Assembly (NCBI RefSeq): GCF_963576675.1
Contig: NC_088917.1
Span: forward strand, 77,362,610-77,426,609
Origin: Euphorbia lathyris
Taxonomy: Eukaryota > Streptophyta > Magnoliopsida > Malpighiales > Euphorbiaceae
Length of the DNA: 64,000 bases
Reading direction: 5' to 3'
Positions 55,162 to 64,000 of this stretch are shown piece by piece (within the stretch, counting starts at the first letter, position 1; each line of letters starts with the position of its first letter). Under the pieces are notes generated by a model. That model was not told the origin of the DNA. It did no database searches and saw only the letters and a list, made by a program, of their open reading frames with translations. Made by a program: the position numbers and the translations under genes.

Positions 55162-57447
55162 ATGTGTAGACGGAGCGAGCGACTGTCGCGGGGAAATCTA
55201 TCCCGTCAACAACTCGTCGTCTAGATATGGACGCGGAAGAAGATACACCCCATCATATGAGACTGCGCCGTATTGATGTATCAGGTCGTAGACGGAGAGG
55301 GGCTGCGACGCAGCAGGTGCAGAGGGCTTCAATTAAGCAGGCTGTGTTGGATCAACCCGAGATTGGGGGAGCGGAGGCGGATTCTTCTGATGATCGAGAT
55401 CCTGGTCTTGACCTTATGGATGATTATTTTCAGGAGGTAGCCGAGGCACAGCGACGGCCGGTATCTGGTGATGATGGTGAGGGTGGCGATGAGCAGCCGA
55501 CCCAGGTCTCGAGCAGACAACGCAGAGGTGGTCGCTTTGCGAGTAGAGGTATTTTTAATTTTAGTATAGTATTTATAATTTTAGTATAGTATTTAAAGTA
55601 GTAAAGTATTAAAAAATTTAGTATAGTATTTATAATTTTAGTATTATTTAAATTTTTAGTATTATTTATTTCAGGGACCAGCAAACGTCCCAAAGCTGAT
55701 GAGGACCGTAGCTGGATTGTTTCTAGGCCGGTGGATGGTGGCCCTATTGATGGTTCGGTGATTCCTAGTTTTCTAGGACATGTTGCCTCACGGATGCTGA
55801 GAGGAGAGCTTCGATCGTTTCTGACATGCTACAACAGATCATTAGCATGTCAAAATTTGGGGGTGTGGTTACGTGGTGCGACAACTGAGGAAAATTTATT
55901 TAGCAAAAAAAAATTAGTTTTAATTATTATTTTTAACCTTAAACCTCAAATTGTATATGTGTCATTTTACAGCTGCGTGATATGGTCGAGAGGACTGGGT
56001 TGTCTCACCTTCCATCCACCATGTGCAAGAACCTCGACGCCCCACTGATATCTGCGTTCGTGGAGCGGTGGCAGCCTGACACGAACTCCTTCCACATGCC
56101 GTTCGGGAAGATGACTATTCTACTGCATGATGTATGGCAGATTCTGCGTATCCCGATCGACGGTGCGATGGTCTCCGAATTATGCAGTACTGAGTGGCTG
56201 CATGCCATGTGCATGATGATGTTCGGGGTGGATCAGGCGGAGTTGCTGTCGCCACTCCGAAAATACTGGAGTGGTGGAGGTGTTTTTGTTAATGATGTAC
56301 ACAAGTTTACTGATGAGGGTAAGGATGACGCGACTTGAGCCTCGGCGTGGATGTGACTTATGCTCGGATCCACCTTGTTTGTCGACAAGAGTGGCGATAG
56401 GATCAGGCCGTCCCATCTGGTTGAGGTTCATGGCGGTGTCAGAGGGGCAGCTGGACTTTCATGGGGGTCTGCTACACTTGCCACGTTATATCGGCAGCTA
56501 GAGATATCGAGCAGAGGAGACTGCTCTAGTATTTGCGGATGTTTGACCCTACTACAGGCGTGGATATATGAGTATTTCCCGGTGGTCCAGCCGCATCGAC
56601 TACCACTCCAGATCCCAGCTGACCATCCTCGGGCATGCAGATGAGAAGTCGGGATTCCAGGCAGGATGACCGCCCGATTCGAGACCATACGTGCACAATT
56701 GGACCGCATGACGACAGCCGAGGTATTTTATAAAATTTAAATATTACTTATAGTTTTATTTATAATTTTAGTATCACTTATAATTTTAATTTTAATTTTA
56801 ATTTAAGTATTATTTATAGTATATTATTATTATTTATTATTGAGTATTATTTTTTACAGGTGACGTGGTCCTGTCCCTAATGATGATTGGCTACGAGTGT
56901 CCTACGCCGGTTGGATACGGTGTAGAGACGTTGTTGAGCCGTATATGCCGGATCAAGTCTTACATCAGGTCGGATATACTCAGCCTATCCCGGCTGAGCG
57001 TATTAGACCCGATAGAGCAATACGGTCATGGAAGTCTTTATGATACAGGATCACGCATTCATCTGCCATAGTTGATGATACCTGGCGGAGATTTCCATCG
57101 GCTCGGGGCATTGATCGGAGGAGATGCCAGCCAGTTGGATACGATCCCACTGCTTGTGATGTGGCATACATGGACTGGTACATATGATATTCACATCCTC
57201 ATCTCCTTCATGCCCCATAAGTGGACCGGTCCAGCTTGCTCTCTCCAACAACGAATATGTAAGTTTATTATTATTTATTATTAGTTTACATTTGTTTGTG
57301 TTTTAATATTTATTTTTCTACAGTGAGTTAGCTGGTTGTGGTGTATCACTCAGCGATCGGCCGCCAGCCGACATGATGAGGAGGCTCCAGTTATTAAGAG
57401 AGAGATGGATGAGTTCATGGACGCGTGGCGCCGAGCGAACTGCTAGC
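55162..57447 (+). pseudogene. plant mobile domain (PMD) protein, MAIN-like, degenerate
   Basis: Exon 1 55162-55548 (Arg-rich, acidic; donor AGAG/GTATTT), exon 2 from 55675 (SKRPKADEDRSWIVSRPVDG), exon 3 from about 55972 (MVERTGLSHLP, LISAFVERWQPDTNSFHMPF, GKMTILLHDVWQILRIPIDG, later LGSTLFVDKSGDR, GLSWGSATLATLYRQL, ICGCLTLLQAWIYEYFP), and late exons (RCRDVVEPYMPDQVLHQVGY; ending EFMDAWRRANC). This is the PMD fold of MAIN/MAIL1 and of the so-called phosphatase 7 long-form proteins, many copies of which travel with transposons. The donor after exon 2 reads GAGGAAAA rather than GT. A stop and a frame slip occur near 56335-56365, and more after 57000. Probably a dead transposon-borne copy. Confidence 0.75.
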
Positions 57448-57609
57448 TGTTTTTATTGTACTAGAACTTTTGAGATTATATGTACTATGTTTTGTGTATT
57501 AATTAATTTTAATGTTTATATTGGTAATTTTTATTTCTAAAAGGTTAATCCGAGTAAAAGCTTATTTGTAAAAGGTTAATTCGAGTAATCCGAATAATCT
57601 GTTCCTTAA

Positions 57610-57760
57610 AACATTTTTTCCCCATCTCGGCACGCGAGCGTGAGGCAATCACGCCTCACCACAAGGTGAGGCGTGAGGCTATCACGCTTCACCATGTGGT
57701 GAGGCGTGATAGCCTCACACCTCACCTTGTGGTGCTGCGTGATTACCTCACATCCCTCTG
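57610..57760. repeat. hairpin-rich GC patch right of the PMD unit
   Basis: Alternating direct and inverted copies of a GTGAGGCGTGA / TCACGCCTCAC unit with CACCACAAGGTG and CACCATGTGGTG loops. Counterpart of 54630-54760; together they may be the terminal structures of the element carrying the PMD gene. Confidence 0.55.
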
Positions 57761-57888
57761 GAGCCCTCGCCGCCCCCCTTCCCTCTTCCACCTCCTTCAT
57801 CTTTTCTTTTTTCTTCCATTTTCCAAACCAAATCCGGTCTCATTTTCCGTTTTAAACCTTAATCAGTAACAAAAATAAACTAGATCTA

Positions 57889-57927
57889 GAGGAGGAAGAA
57901 GGAAGATTGTCTTCCTTCTTCCTCCTC
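57889..57927. repeat. perfect palindrome with 3-base loop
   Basis: GAGGAGGAAGAAGGAAGA, loop TTG, then its exact reverse complement: an 18-bp stem, purine on one arm and pyrimidine on the other. Confidence 0.95.
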
Positions 57928-58527
57928 CCATCTATGGCTTTCTTCCTGCTTTTTTAGCTTTTATTGGTGTTTTGTTTCTTTTTTTCAGTTGAAGTTCATA
58001 CTTTTGTTTGGATTTTTTTTCGTTTGATTTGCATCTGTGAGCTATATCTCTTTCATTTACACTTTTTCCGGGTTTAGCAAAAGCGGAAGCTTATACGTAG
58101 ATCTACAGATCTACGGGGTTGCACCAATATAAAGGACTCAGATCCGAATAGTATGAAGAAATTAGATGATGGTGATTGGTTTGAAGCTGCTTTCAGGTGG
58201 ATTTGGATTCGAGAAAAGTATGAGATTTGTTGTCCTTTTATTTTAGATGTACCTTTTATGGTATTTTTTGGTCTTTGTAGTTTTTATATTCTGTTTGTGG
58301 TATTTTCTGCTCTCTGTAGTGTTTCTATTCCCTTTGTGATCATATATTAGGGTTCCTATTTCATTTAGCCGACCTTCTCAACTTATTGTTCCTTCTCAAA
58401 TCCATGCCTCTGATCCACGATGAACTTCGAAACCTCCAGTCAAGCTTATGCTCCCTACGATCTCGCCTTCCTTTCTCTCTTCTCTGCTCTCGTTTTTCAT
58501 CGTCTTCCTTAGCAATGGCTTCTTCAT

Positions 58528-61500
58528 ATGAGAGCGGCGGAGCTGAGGGAAGAAAAAACAAATGTCTCAAATTCTATCGAAACTGTGGGTTCTTCAGCAT
58601 ATCCTCGACAAAAAGAACCTGTTCAGACTGGCGTTTTATTAAAACGTTGGCAGAACCAATGGAGTTGTGTTCGGTTTCTCATTTTCGATTTCCGTTCGGG
58701 TAAGTCTTCTAGTAACTCTGTATAAGCCTTTATTAGATTCATAATGATTGCTCGAAGATAACCAAGTAACACCTTGCTTATGACTTATCCTCATCTTTCC
58801 TCTCTGTTTATGGCTTATTTTTTAGCATGCACATAACATGTTCGATGAAATTACCCTTAACATTTTACTTAAAATGCTGATATGAAATAAATTGAAAACA
58901 GGTGAAGGAGGAATTCAGAAAGTAAGGACATGGAAAGCTGTCATTAGCCTACTTAACATATTTGGTTTTCAAGTTGATAATTTGGTAGAAATTCCTACTT
59001 AACGCTAAGGTATTTGGGCAATTTCAATTTAAGCTTGATAAACTTGATTACTTACCGATTTCCAAAATATGAGAAGCAATTAAACTTGATAAATTTGGTT
59101 TCAAGTCGATGATTTGCTAATTTACTATTTTGAGTCTTATTATATCTTAGTGATTGGAATTACTAAGCTAATAAGTGATTGTTTTCTGCTGTTGATTCTC
59201 GTTTTCAATGATGCTTTTGTGAAAAACTATCAAGTGAAAGTGTGTGTACCATTTTTTGAAACTTAAAACTAACCCATGAGTCTTCGAATCTCTCTTACTG
59301 AAAGCATGTTGCTTAATATACATGTCATCAATTTGATGGAATGTGAAAGAATAAATGGATTCAAGGAGGTTGCAAGAGTTGTGACTCATACCATTTTGGC
59401 AGCATGTGGGATTAAGGAGTCAAAGCATGTTATTCAGTCTGTTCCAAGCTGTGTTTGTAGTCATTCGGAGGCATTTAGTAACTCCATAAGTCAGCATGAT
59501 GATGCTTGAAAGTCTAAATTAGAGGTCATTATGTTTATTTCCCATACCATTTTTGCTCTATGGGGAGATGACTTGTAATATTGCTTCCATTAATTTGTTT
59601 ATAATATTTCTTGTTTATGAGAGTTGAGTCTAAATAATCCATTTGAGAGCCTATTGATTTCAGTTGGCAAGCAAGTTGAGAACATTGCAGGATTGTCTCA
59701 AAGACAAACCTCCACAAAGTACCCAGCTGTCTACTTGTTGGATGATTGGATTGATATGCTTTGATCATTGTTTCTCATGTTGTTCTCACTCCATTAAAGT
59801 ATTGATTTTATCACTGTTTCTCATGTTGTTCTCACTCTCTTAAAGTATGGAATGCAGAATGACCTGAATCAGGGAAGAAAGCTAAATTTGAGATTTTGCA
59901 TAAAAAATCCACAACTGCTCCCCAATCTTGATTTTCATTCTAAGCAAGCTCTTAATGAACAAATACAGGGCATTCAAGTTAGTAAAGTTTACCCTGTTTA
60001 ATTTGCACCCAATTACTAAGTTCATTTATATAATATGCCATCTAATCTTGTTTTTTTTGTAGTTATAAGGTTAAGCAAGAGCAGTTAATGAAACAACAAC
60101 AGCATAGGCAACTTTACGAAATCAAAGGGAAAAACGGTTCAGAAATGAGAGCAGTGTCCCTCGGTGAATCTGAATCTGGTTCAAAAGGTAGGACTGAAGT
60201 GTTCTTGATTGGCATATGGTTACTGATTGGCATAGCTCGTTACTAGTCATTATGGTGCAACTATCTTGGCTATTAGTAGTAGTACAACCGAACCACTATA
60301 TCTCTTTATGATCCCTGGTTGTTAATATGGACTAAAACGACTAGTATTCTTCTGGTAAGCTATATGTGTAGTCTTGAGAAATTTTATTCCAGAGAATGTT
60401 TAATTGATCAATTTTTTATTTTCTTTATTTGCTACTAATGTTACAGTCTGGGAATTTGTAGTGGAAATGGGTGGATGCACTACTCTACAACTGAACAAAT
60501 TTCAGTAGTGTCTATCAACCCCGTTTTTTTTTTCTTTTGTATTTTTTTCCCTCTTGGAAAGTTAAGGTGAACATGACATGATAGATTCAGCTTTAGTTTT
60601 CTTTTGATTTGATCTCAAGTACATTTTCATCTTGTGTGTCTATATGTTTTGTGTGTTTTCAATTCAATTAATAAGCTTTTCTCCTTGCCTCCCTCACCCC
60701 TCAGGTTCTCTATCTCTCTCCCACATTTTGCAGATTTTTTTTTGAAGCATAAGACAATATTAGTTATCTAGATCAGTCCCTTATGTAGGTACAGATGCTA
60801 TTAATTCATAATATGTTATGCTACTGTGTTAACTGAGCTGCGCATTCTGTTGTTCACATTATCTTGCCTTATCATATAGAGAAATTGTAAAAATGATTTA
60901 TTCCATAAACTAACTCTTTTTTGTATTTCCAGGTGCGATCCAAGTTAGAGTCCTTGGATAACATTGTGCCTTCCACTCATGGCTTTATGATAAGTAGCAT
61001 AGCCATGAAAAATGTATGGCTGTCAATGGAACAGCAGGCTATCTTATGGTGTAATCAACTAGTTGTGCAAGTAAGTATATTGTCTTTTCTTGGACCAAAA
61101 TTCAAACTACTTCAGTTGCTGATTGTGCATGTTATGTCTAGGTATCACATACTCTACTTAGTCTAATAGACTCTAAACTGGTCAGCCATTTCCTGAAACC
61201 ATAAAGAGACATAGTATTTTTAAGAATGCTTCCTAGTGGGATTCCAAAGACTTTCATTTGGATGAGACGGTCAGACTCGTCTTATCAGTCAACTCATGAT
61301 TCCATTATCGATGTAAAAGATCCCCTTGGTAAGTTTTAGTCCTTAACATATGTTTATATGAGCTGAAGGCTATTTGTGGCTTAAAACATTTAATGTCTAC
61401 TTTTGGTAATTTGGATGGTGAAATGCATGATGATGTCTTATAAATTCTTTTATAACCTTAAGGAAGCATGTATTGCATGTGATAGACAATTTGGAGCTGG

Positions 61501-61985
61501 AGTTAGGAAACTTTTTCTACAATGACATAAAAAGTAGACGCAATTAGAAGAGGTTAAACTAGAGTTTAGATTTGTTACATGTATTTGTTAGGAAACATAC
61601 TATTTTTAGAATCTTTATTAGATTCATATTCTTTTATTTGCTTTAATAGTTTTATTCCTAATTCTGTTAGTCATTAGGTTTTATTTTCAATGGAGTTCCT
61701 CTCCTGGCTATGCTTGATGAATATGCCATGCTGAGGCAGGAAAGAGAAGAAGAGAAGCAAAGACTCAGGGTAAGCTTTAATTGTTGATAAAATCTTGTTC
61801 AAACTTTATGTACTCATCAATTTATTTCAAGTATGCTTGCTTCAGCAATGTGATGTAAGGTTGCCCAACTTTTTATTTTTGGTATACAAGTTAAAGGACC
61901 TGATGTAATTTCCTTAATTAAAAAGAGGCTACTATCTTTGGATTTGCAGGATCAGAAGAAGTTCCAATTACTGCTCTGCTGGTAA
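58528..61985 (+). pseudogene. multi-exon unit of unknown family with MAP65-like last exons
   Basis: Exon-like blocks with good splice borders: 58528-58699 (MRAAELREEKTNVSNSIETV ... QTGVLLKRWQNQWSC, donor CGG/GTAAGT), 59858-59977 (DLNQGRKLNLRF, LDFHSKQALNEQIQGIQ), 60070-60187 (VKQEQLMKQQQHRQLYEIKG), 60933-61070 (VRSKLESLDNIVPSTHGFMI ... WCNQLVVQ, donor CAA/GTAAGT), 61678-61769 (FIFNGVPLLAMLDEYAMLRQ, then EREEEKQRLR) and 61950-61985 (DQKKFQLLL then stop). The last two match the C-terminal microtubule-binding side of plant MAP65 (consensus FLYDG..LL.MLEEY..LRQE.E.E..R.RDQKK). The earlier blocks are not MAP65 and I do not recognise them. Exon phases do not all agree and the MAP65 part stops early, so this is a decayed gene or a set of captured gene fragments next to a CACTA end. 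Confidence 0.45.
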
Positions 61986-62219
61986 CTCTTTCCTCAAATT
62001 CTTAGTTTTTTCTCAGATTTTAGAATTGTAAACCCTTAGCTATCTATTGTACAGAAATTGAAGCTTTTTGCAGATGTTTGGAAGCATAAGACTATATTCG
62101 TCAGGCGGACAACAAAAACTAGAATTAATCCTGCTAAAAGCTGGAAACTCTTCTAGAAAATTTGAGTCAATTAATTTGTGTATATGTAAATTCTCCATGT
62201 AATATATATGAATCAAAGC

Positions 62220-62448
62220 TATGTGGTCTCATTTGCATGCAAATGATGATTTTTCATTTAAAAACTCATTTGCATCGGCCCTTTTAAAGGACCGACGTAA
62301 ATGCAGTCTCATTTGCATTGGCCATTTCAAAGGACCGATGCAAATGCTTCGACCATTTACATCGGCCGTCGGCCGATGCAAATGCATTTGCGTCGAGACC
62401 TTTTGCATCGCTCAAAAACCGATGCAAATGGCCTTTTTTCCACTAGTG
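62220..62448. mobile_element. CACTA transposon terminus with subterminal repeats
   Basis: The right edge reads, on the minus strand, CACTAGTGGAAAAAAGGCC (ending at 62448), a CACTA (En/Spm) terminal inverted repeat. Inside it is a dense set of direct and inverted TTTGCATCGGCC / AGGACCGATGCAAATG units (62270-62430), the usual transposase-binding array. The opposite terminus was not found to the left, so the element is truncated or its other end has diverged. Confidence 0.75.
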
Positions 62449-62870
62449 ATTAGGGTGTGATTTCGGTTTTTATTTTAAACGTGTTCAAGCCAATATAAGT
62501 TGGTTATTACTTTTAAAGTAGTAACCATACATATTATAGAATGGACATATATGTAGGAAAATATTCAATAAACACTATATTGTTGAAGGAACTTCTCGAT
62601 GACGTCTAATTTTTATTCTAAATAATAACTTGAAAAATAATAATATCCGATATGAAAATATAAACCGGTGTCCTAATCCAAATTAGGAACACTAAAATTG
62701 TACCAAACTCCATAAGGCGTAATAAATATAATTCAAAAAATAAACATGAATAACAATCTTTACGACATATCCATTGGGCCCATCATGTTGTACATGCTTG
62801 CACTGCCTCACTCTACTTCTTGGCTCATGCACGTTTAAACAAAAAAAAAATGTAAGAATATCATCTAGTA
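62449..62870. other. AT-rich spacer
   Basis: No gene or repeat recognised. Confidence 0.4.
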
Positions 62871-62872
62871 TC

Positions 62873-63640
62873 TAAGAGGGTGTTTGTTTTTAGCATTTTC
62901 TCTGGAAACTGTAGCGTCTTGAGCGTTTCACGAAAAGTTCCTATTTGGAGCTTTTCATAAACAGTTGTTTGCAGTTATTTGTTATTGATAAAATTATCCT
63001 TTTTATTTCCATAAAATATATTTACTCTTTAACATTATTTATATTTCTACAACATAATTACCAGAAAAATAAGATTTTGTTGCGTTTAATAAATTTTTTA
63101 TTTTTTATATAGATTATTTTTATTAATTTGTGTAACACATTTTTTATTTTATAATAAGATAATGTGCAAAACTACCCATAACATTTATAGCTAGAAGCAA
63201 TTTTACCGTTAACGTCTAAAATGGTGCAATTATACCCCTAATTTTGGCAGCCCAAAGCAATTTTACCCTAGGGTATTTTTATACATGATCCTATTATAAT
63301 GTTGACATGTTGGGTAAAATTATATTTGAAATCGACCCAACTTGCCAATGTTAGGGGTAAAATTACTCTTAGCTATAAGCGTTATGTGTAAAAGTGCACT
63401 ATTTTAGACGTTAAGTGTAAAATTATTCCTAGTTGTAAACGTTATGGGTATTTTTTCACATTTTCCATTTTATAATTTCATTGTTTATTAATTTGAAACA
63501 TGTCCATTTTAAATCTGAACAGCAACAGTTAAATATAATTTTACCAAACACTAGTAATAACAAAGAGCTAACAGCTTACTGTAACTGCAGACAGCTAATA
63601 GAAACTGCAACCGCAACAGCTGAACCAAACAGGCCCCAAT
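62873..63640. mobile_element. possible hAT-type MITE hosting another MITE
   Basis: The left end GAGGGTGTTTGTTTTTAGC and right end CAGCTGAACCAAACAGGCCCC are imperfectly inverted (GGG-TGTTTG ... CAAACA-CCC). Inner motifs AACAGTTGTTTGCAGT and ACTGCAGACAGCT also mirror each other. No target duplication is clear. The 63156-63466 element sits inside it. Confidence 0.45.
63156..63466. mobile_element. MITE with about 75-bp inverted arms
   Basis: Left AATGTGCAAAACTACCCATA, then AGCAATTTTACCGTTAACG and TCTAAAATGGTGCA; the right side carries the inverted sequence (TGCACTATTTTAGACGTTAA, ACGTTATGGGTATTTTTTC). The direct repeat ATTTTATAAT at 63146-63155 and 63467-63476 is a likely 9-10 bp target duplication, fitting a Mutator-type MITE. 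Confidence 0.7.
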
Positions 63641-64000
63641 ATTAATGATGTAAGAAATAGAAAGTAAGTTTCGAAGATACCTGATGTAGAAGCTGCAATT
63701 TCATTCCTCTTCTTGAATGAAGACAAGACAAATTCTTTTCCAATGCAGTATTTCATGCAAATGGAAATATCCTTCGTCTCTCTTTGCCTTCCATTTACCT
63801 CTGGAAGGAGCCTTAGACGATCTTTCCACAGAGCTAGAGATCTCTCTTTCTTCTTGGGATTCGCCTTGCCCTTCCCTTTCCCTATGCCTTGATGGGCAGC
63901 CCCCGACTGTTCTATCATCTTGAACATCATGTGGAGCTTGACGACAGTTTTGTTCATCCCTTGCATGTTATTGTTCAGGATGAACTGGTCAAAAGAGTCT
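63595..64000 (-). pseudogene. Ty1/copia gag fragment at window edge
   Basis: The minus strand reads FILNNNMQGMNKTVVKLHMM from the window edge, then a Lys-rich tract (GKGKGKANPKKKER) and, out of register, a ruined zinc-knuckle region ending KKRNEIAASTSGI. This is the standard C-terminal part of plant copia Gag with the zinc-knuckle cysteines largely lost. It continues beyond the window. Confidence 0.65.

Noticed and set aside
1..64000. CRISPR array, operon or prokaryotic origin features
   Set aside because: No regularly spaced repeats with unique spacers; introns, poly(A) retroelements and plant families show plant nuclear DNA.

Overview
This is a nuclear window from a flowering plant, most likely a woody or perennial eudicot. 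Split genes with GT-AG introns, low GC, plant resistance genes and dense plant transposons (Au-type SINE, RTE and L1 LINEs, TRIM, Ty1/copia and Ty3/gypsy remnants, MULE, hAT and CACTA derivatives) all point there. The resistance genes are CC-NB-LRR proteins of the RPS2/At4g27190-like class with very long LRR tails. I cannot name the species.

Left third (1-28.4 kb): a minus-strand resistance locus. NLR-A starts at 28424 and reads leftwards through a large first exon (CC, NB-ARC, first LRRs) into a string of LRR exons. Four exon types recur. I call them E2 (begins like SFPNLTSLEV), E5 (begins like TFSNLETM), E6 (begins like IANLEEL) and E7 (begins like VGER..RPFQNVEF); E8 is seen once. NLR-A has one base missing in the CC domain and a stop in its E7 exon, so as written it is a pseudogene. 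Downstream of it (1-15.7 kb) lie more LRR exons without any NB-ARC, separated and broken by transposons: a decayed or cannibalised extension of the cluster.

Middle (28.6-43 kb): a transposon block. An L1-type LINE sits in the head-to-head layout expected of a twin-primed (5'-inverted) insertion. Its ORF1 was later split by a 6.03-kb gag-only LTR retrotransposon with an intact 5-bp target duplication. Next come a copia 5' LTR plus gag, another LINE 3' end, and a MITE with large inverted repeats.

NLR-B (43.4-50.5 kb, minus) is the best-preserved gene: six exons, all phase 0, about 1950 codons with no stop inside the exons. Its kinase-2 motif reads LDGLS instead of LDDLW and its MHD motif reads MQD, so it may be non-canonical in nucleotide control.

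Right part (50.6-64 kb): the NLR-B upstream region with a block shared with NLR-A, a MITE, two exon-like pieces of an unidentified minus-strand gene, a degenerate plant-mobile-domain (PMD) coding unit flanked by hairpin-rich GC sequence, a plus-strand multi-exon unit whose end resembles MAP65, a CACTA terminus, nested MITEs and a copia gag fragment at the edge.

The main biological theme is a resistance locus growing and decaying by exchange of interchangeable phase-0 LRR exons, with transposons accumulating in the wreckage.
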